A stretch of 64,000 nucleotides of DNA, taken from assembly GCA_016794585.1 (NCBI GenBank), contig JAEUJM010000044.1, positions 1 through 64,000 on the forward strand. Reading direction: 5' to 3'. The position numbers and the translations under genes are program-made. The DNA is from Acidimicrobiales bacterium. Lineage in GTDB: Bacteria; Actinomycetota; Acidimicrobiia; Acidimicrobiales; DATDAH01. Below the pieces are notes generated by a model. The model saw only the letters and a program-made list of their open reading frames with translations, did no database searches and was not told the origin of the DNA. Every line of letters begins with the position of its first letter. The first letter of the stretch is position 1. Shown in pieces: positions 60,016-64,000 of this stretch.

Positions 60016-61479
60016 TCAGATGGAGATGGTGCCGGTGGCGAGGGCGACGACGCCGGCCACCGCGCCGAGCACGGACACCACGAGGATGACGAGTTCGGGT
60101 CGGCTGAACAGCTGGCGACCCTGCTCGCGGCGGGCCATGACGAACAGGATCGTGCCCGGGGCGTAGACGATGAAGGCCACCAGCAGGTACTTCGCGCCGG
60201 CGGCGTAGAGCAGGAACACCGTGTAGAGCGTCGCCAGGCCGGCCACCAGCAGATCGCTGCGACCCTGCTCACCGGCGGCCACACCCCCGCGGCCCCGCGC
60301 CAGCTTCACCGCGAAGCCCGCCGCCAACAGGTAGGGGATGAGGCTGAGCGCGCTGGTCATGTTCAACATGAAGTCGAAGGCGTTCTCCGACAGCAGCACC
60401 ACGAAGAGCACGACCTGGATCAGCGCGGTGGTGAGCAGCAGCGCCGCCGCCGGCGAGTCGGCGGCGTTGGTGCGGCTGAGGAAGGCGGGCATGTCCTTGT
60501 CCCGGGCGGCCACGAAGAGCACCTCGGCCGACATCAGGGTCCACGCCAGGTAGGCGCCGAGCACCGAGACGATGAGCCCGACGCTGATGAAGACCTCGCC
60601 CCACCCGCCGACCGCGGCCTCGAGCACCCCGGCCATCGAAGGCTGGCGCAGTTCGGCGATCTGCTCGCGGGGGAGGATGCCGTAGCTGACGATGGTGACG
60701 CTGGCGAAGATGGCGAGCACCATGACGAAGCCGAGGATGGTGGCCCGGCCGACGTCCTCCCGGCGCTTGGCGTAGCGGGAGTAGACGCTGGCGCCCTCGA
60801 CCCCGAGGAAGACGAAAACGGTGGCGAGCATGGTGCCCCGCACCTGGGAGAACAGCGAGCCGGCGCCCTCACCCGACAGGTTGTCGGCCAGGACGTCCAC
60901 GTCGAGGTAGGCGACGGCGAGGACGATGAAGACCAGGATCGGGATGATCTTGGCCACGGTCACGATCTTGTTGATGGCGGTGGCCTCGCGGACGCCCCGC
61001 AGCACGAGGGCGGCGAACACCCAGATGGCCACGCTGGAGAGGCCGACGGCGGCGAGGGTGTCGCCCTCGCCCAGCCAGGTGAAGATGCCGCCGAGGGTCG
61101 ACATGATCAGCACCCAGTAGGTGACGTTGCCGACGCAGGCGCTGGCCCAGTAGCCGAAGGCCGAGAAGAAGCCGAGGTACTCGCCGAAGCCGGCCTTGGC
61201 GTAGGCGTAGACGCCGGCATCGAGGTCGGGCTTGCGCACCGCCAGCGTCTGGAAGACGTACGCCAGCATCAACATGCCGGCGCCGGCGATCACCCAGGCA
61301 ATGAGCGCGCCGTAGACGCCGGTCTCGGCGGCGAAGCGGCGGGGCAGCGAGAACACGCCGGCGCCCACCATCGAGCCCACCACCATGGCGGTGAGGGTGA
61401 CGAGGGTGAGGCGGGGGGCATCCTCGCCGACGTCGGTGTCCGTCTCGGAGGCGGTCCCGACCCCTTCGTCTGCTGTCAC
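60016..61479 (-). CDS. APC-family basic amino acid antiporter (ArcD-like)
   Basis: This 487-residue transporter has about 12-13 membrane helices. The first-helix motif [16 protein letters not shown] is typical of the basic amino acid/polyamine antiporter (APA) group that includes arginine-ornithine exchangers. It lies 61 bp upstream of arcA on the same strand, which supports arginine transport. GTG at 61479 is chosen because TAGGGT ends 8 nt before it; an in-frame ATG at 61539 has no ribosome site and would add 20 residues. Confidence 0.88.
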   Translation of the reverse strand: MTADEGVGTASETDTDVGEDAPRLTLVTLTAMVVGSMVGAGVFSLPRRFAAETGVYGALIAWVIAGAGMLMLAYVFQTLAVRKPDLDAGVYAYAKAGFGEYLGFFSAFGYWASACVGNVTYWVLIMSTLGGIFTWLGEGDTLAAVGLSSVAIWVFAALVLRGVREATAINKIVTVAKIIPILVFIVLAVAYLDVDVLADNLSGEGAGSLFSQVRGTMLATVFVFLGVEGASVYSRYAKRREDVGRATILGFVMVLAIFASVTIVSYGILPREQIAELRQPSMAGVLEAAVGGWGEVFISVGLIVSVLGAYLAWTLMSAEVLFVAARDKDMPAFLSRTNAADSPAAALLLTTALIQVVLFVVLLSENAFDFMLNMTSALSLIPYLLAAGFAVKLARGRGGVAAGEQGRSDLLVAGLATLYTVFLLYAAGAKYLLVAFIVYAPGTILFVMARREQGRQLFSRPELVILVVSVLGAVAGVVALATGTISI

Positions 61480-61487
61480 CGCTCGGT

Positions 61488-61493
61488 ACCCTA
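61488..61493 (-). promoter_or_regulatory. -10-like element of the antiporter gene
   Basis: TAGGGT on the minus strand ends 8 nt before the GTG at 61479, consistent with a leaderless antiporter-arcA transcript. Confidence 0.48.
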
Positions 61494-61559
61494 GCGATCC
61501 ACCCGTCGACCGCCCGGGTTGCGCGAGGGGTTGATCCATGAACTGGAGGTCACGAGATC

Positions 61560-62456
61560 ATGGTCGCCCCTGACGCCGGCGTGGAGCGCCGGGCCCTGCG
61601 GGTCTCGCTCGTCGCCGCCGCGGGGCTCGGTGTCGCCGGGGTGCTCTGGGGCATCGCCACCGGGTCGCAGCTGATCCTGCTCGACGGGGCCTATGCCTTC
61701 ATCGGCGTGGCCGTGTCGTGGCTGCTGCTAGCGGTGTCGCGTGCCGTCGGCCGGGGCCCCAACCACGTCTACCCCTACGGCCGTCAGGCGCTCACCCCGC
61801 TGGTGGTGGGCGTGCAGGGGTTCGTCCTGCTGGGCACGGTCGCCTACGCCGCCGTGGACGCCGTGAACTCGATCCTCGCCGGGGGCGAGGAGGTCGCGGC
61901 CGGCTGGGCCCTCGCCTACGGCGTGCTGACCCTCGCCGCCTCGCTCGTTGTGTGGCGCCTGCTCCTGCGCATGGCTCCCGACTCGGACCTCGTGGGCGCC
62001 GAGGCGACGGCGTGGCGCGTGTCCGCTGTGCTCGCCGGCGGGATGGTCATCGGCTTCGGCGCCATGCTCGCACTGGAGGGCGGCGCCCGCAGCGACTGGG
62101 TGCCGTACCTCGACCCGGCGCTGGTGCTCGTCGCCGCCGTGGTGCTGGTGCCGGCGCCGCTCGGCATGGTGCGCACGACCTTCGTCGAGCTGGTGGAGGC
62201 GTCGCCACCCGCCGACGTGCAGGCGCCGGTCCGCGCCGCGGTCGCCGCCATCGAAGCCGAGTACGGCGTGACCGTCCCCGACCTGCGCATGACCAAGGTC
62301 GGCCCCAAGCTCTACGTCGAGGTCGACGGCGTCGCCCCGCCGACCCTCACCATCGCCGACGAGCACGCCATGCGCCTCGACCTCGAGCGCCGCCTCGACG
62401 CCCTCCCCTTCGACGTCTGGCTCAACTTCGAGCTCTTCCCCGCCGACGCCCATTGA
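61560..62456 (+). CDS. CDF-fold cation transporter-like protein
   Basis: This 298-residue protein has the six-helix cation diffusion facilitator plan with a C-terminal cytoplasmic domain (about 215-298). The second-helix segment LILLDGAYAFIGVAVS and the fifth-helix AEATAWRVSAVLAGG lack the usual HxxxD/DxxxD metal ligands, so metal transport by the standard route is doubtful. GGAGGT lies 9 nt before the ATG. Divergent from the antiporter gene. Confidence 0.82.
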   Translation: MVAPDAGVERRALRVSLVAAAGLGVAGVLWGIATGSQLILLDGAYAFIGVAVSWLLLAVSRAVGRGPNHVYPYGRQALTPLVVGVQGFVLLGTVAYAAVDAVNSILAGGEEVAAGWALAYGVLTLAASLVVWRLLLRMAPDSDLVGAEATAWRVSAVLAGGMVIGFGAMLALEGGARSDWVPYLDPALVLVAAVVLVPAPLGMVRTTFVELVEASPPADVQAPVRAAVAAIEAEYGVTVPDLRMTKVGPKLYVEVDGVAPPTLTIADEHAMRLDLERRLDALPFDVWLNFELFPADAH

Positions 62457-62524
62457 CGGCGTCGGCTTCGCTGGTTTCGAGGTCTTCGGGGGTGGACATC
62501 TCTGTACATTTCCCTGGGTTTTGC

Positions 62525-62556
62525 TTGACAGTGGCGTGGTGTTAGGTGGGTAGTGG
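62525..62556 (+). promoter_or_regulatory. Possible promoter of the DNRLRE-protein gene
   Basis: TTGACA (62525-62530) is followed by T-rich sequence with TTAGGT (62542) and TAGTGG (62551); neither spacing is ideal. The region 62457-62581 is less GC-rich than its surroundings and contains no other recognised feature. Confidence 0.3.
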
Positions 62557-62581
62557 TGCCTCTGCGAGGGGGTTCTTTGTG

Positions 62582-64000
62582 ATGGTTCGGCGGTGGGCGG
62601 GTGCGGTTGTCGTGGTGATGGTGTTGGCGGGTGTGGTGGTGGCTGCGCCGGCGGGGGCCGAGGTGTCGCGTGCGGGGGAGGTTTCGCCGACCCCCCCCGC
62701 GTGAGGTGGGGGAGCTGGTGTTCTCCGAGGACGGGGGGATCGAGCGGGGGGCGGAGGTGGTGTCGTTGCGGTCGGAGTTCTCTCGGACGTTCGCGACGAG
62801 CGTGGCGGGGGTGTTCGAGACGGTGTCGTCGTCGGCGCCGTTGCACTTCGAAGGTGCTGATGGTGGGTGGCGCCGGTTCGACAACGATCTCGAGTCGGCG
62901 TCGGGGGATGTGGTGGCGCCGGCGGCGACCGATGTGCCGGTGGCGATCGCGTCGGACGCGTCGGCGGCGGAGTTGGTGGCGGTGGAGCCGGCAGAGGGGG
63001 TGTCGGTGGGGTTCGGTCTCGAAGGGGCCGCGGCGGTCGAGGCGGAGGTGGCTGGGGACACGGCGACCTTCAGTGAGGTGGTCGAGGGGGTCGATGTGGA
63101 GTTGACCGCGTTGGATCGGGGGGTGAAGGAGACGATCGTGTTGGCTTCGCCCGAGTCGCCGAGCGAGTTCCGGTTCCCGTTGGTGTTGGAGGGTGCGTCG
63201 GCGTCGGTGAACGCCGAGGGTGCGGTGGAGTATCGGGACGGGACGGGGGCGGTGGTGGCGGTGACACCGGCGGGGTTCATGGTGGACTCGGCGACGGCTC
63301 GTGGGGTGGGGGAGCGGTCCGAGGCGGTCACCTATGCGGTCGAGGACGACGGGTCGGGCCCGGTGTTGGTGGTGTCGGTCGACCCGGGGTGGTTGGCGGA
63401 CCCGGCCCGGGTGTTCCCGGTGTTGGTGGACCCGACGGTGGAACCGCCGTTCGCGACGGTCGAGGTCGGGGCTGATGACACCTACGTCGCAGATTCGGAC
63501 ACTGGGGACCATTCGACCAATAACAGCTTGTATGTGGGGTACGGCGACGGGGCGGTGCTGCGGTCGTATCTCCAGTTTCCGGGGATGGACGACTTCGACG
63601 GGATGAACGTCTACGACGCCCGCCTGGACCTGCGCCAGGTGTTCGGGACGAACTGCTCGCCGGGCCCGGTGGAGGCCTATCCGGTGCCGACCGCGTGGGA
63701 AGGGTCGGAGGTGACGTCGTGGCCGGGCCCGGTCGAGGACCTGGTGGATCGAGTGGCGATCGATTCGATGTCAGGCACGGCCGGGTTCGGGGCGCCGGGT
63801 TGTTCGTCGCCGGGGGCGGTGTCGATCCATCTGACCGCCGGGGCGGCGCGGTGGACGAGCACCAACCCGAACGAGTCGTGGGCCAACAACGGGGTCATGT
63901 TGCGGGCCGCGGACGAATCGCAGAGCGCGGGCGGCTTCCGGGAGTTCGCGTCGGCGGACTCGTCGACCCCACCGACGTTGAACCTGATCTGGTCGGACCC
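62582..64000 (+). CDS. Secreted DNRLRE/Rhs-type surface protein, frameshifted and truncated by window end
   Basis: A clear signal peptide (MVRRWAGAVVVVMVLAGVVV, then APAGA as cleavage site) opens the gene, with GAGGGGG 9 nt before the ATG. The frame meets TGA at 62702 just after a run of eight C (62691-62698). One base fewer in the run would join it to a frame that stays open to the window edge: an N-terminal region with SLRSEFSRTF and GADGGWRRFDNDL as in actinobacterial Rhs/wall-associated proteins, then a DNRLRE domain (DDTYVADSDTG, SYLQFPGM, LTAGAARW). Codons mostly end in G rather than C, unlike its neighbours, hinting at acquisition. Whether the shift is real or a sequencing error is unknown. 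Confidence 0.72.

Noticed and set aside
1-64000. tRNA, rRNA, insertion sequences, integrases or phage genes
   Set aside because: I found no cloverleaf-type sequence, rRNA segment, transposase or integrase motif on reading both strands, although short RNA genes could be missed by eye.

Overview
The window is high-GC DNA with short intergenic gaps. Many starts are GTG, and many genes overlap their neighbour by a 4-nt ATGA or GTGA. The gene content points to a high-GC Actinomycetota: a TB7.3-like biotin protein, a DevR/DevS-like pair, a pair of ArsA-type ATPases, WYL regulators, a SWIM/SNF2 pair and class E sortase. A member of class Acidimicrobiia would fit, but that assignment is inference; no rRNA or tRNA gene was found.

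Layout. 0-3.9 kb: acyl-CoA dehydrogenase, a three-PAS diguanylate cyclase and a TetR regulator. 3.9-7.7 kb: zinc alcohol dehydrogenase with a small membrane protein, a GT4 glycosyltransferase and a divergent GH63-like hydrolase. 7.9-15.2 kb: lipid and acyl-CoA metabolism (enoyl-CoA hydratase, carboxyltransferase, sulfotransferase-like protein, SDR, CocE-like lipoprotein hydrolase, biotin carrier). 15.2-15.9 kb: a non-coding block of degenerate ~118-bp repeats and a strong hairpin. 15.9-17.5 kb: class E sortase and a septum-formation-like lipoprotein.

17.6-23.4 kb is the most interesting part. A DevR(DosR)-like regulator and a divergent single-GAF DevS-like kinase sit beside an Rv2004c-like APH/AAA kinase. 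They are bracketed by two genes that share a related N-terminal domain, and each of those genes has an almost identical 18-bp DosR-box-like sequence upstream. This looks like a compact hypoxia/redox response module. 23.4-30.7 kb follows directly: a complete, translationally coupled cytochrome c maturation System I operon, ccmABCDEFGHI.

30.7-35.3 kb: AtuA-like protein and its separate C-terminal partner, two small membrane proteins, a SixA-like phosphatase and a cysteine desulfurase. 35.5-37.5 kb: SufR-like Fe-S repressor divergent from Mrp across a 32-bp palindrome. 37.6-41.5 kb: DUF3107, two ArsA/Get3-type ATPases and gamma-glutamyltransferase. 41.6-49.3 kb: NYN-domain protein, two WYL (PafB/PafC-like) regulators, then a DEDDy exonuclease, a SWIM protein and a SNF2 helicase on the opposite strand, suggesting a DNA-repair neighbourhood. 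49.4-55.8 kb: nitroreductase, FAD oxidoreductase and a sugar-type ABC importer. 55.8-62.5 kb: PQQ-propeller lipoprotein, TetR, MarC, arginine deiminase, APC antiporter and a CDF-like protein. 62.5 kb to the end: a secreted DNRLRE/Rhs-type protein with a C8-run frameshift and different codon use, cut by the window edge.

A recurring feature is a TANNNT element 6-9 nt before an ATG or GTG, which suggests that many transcripts here are leaderless.
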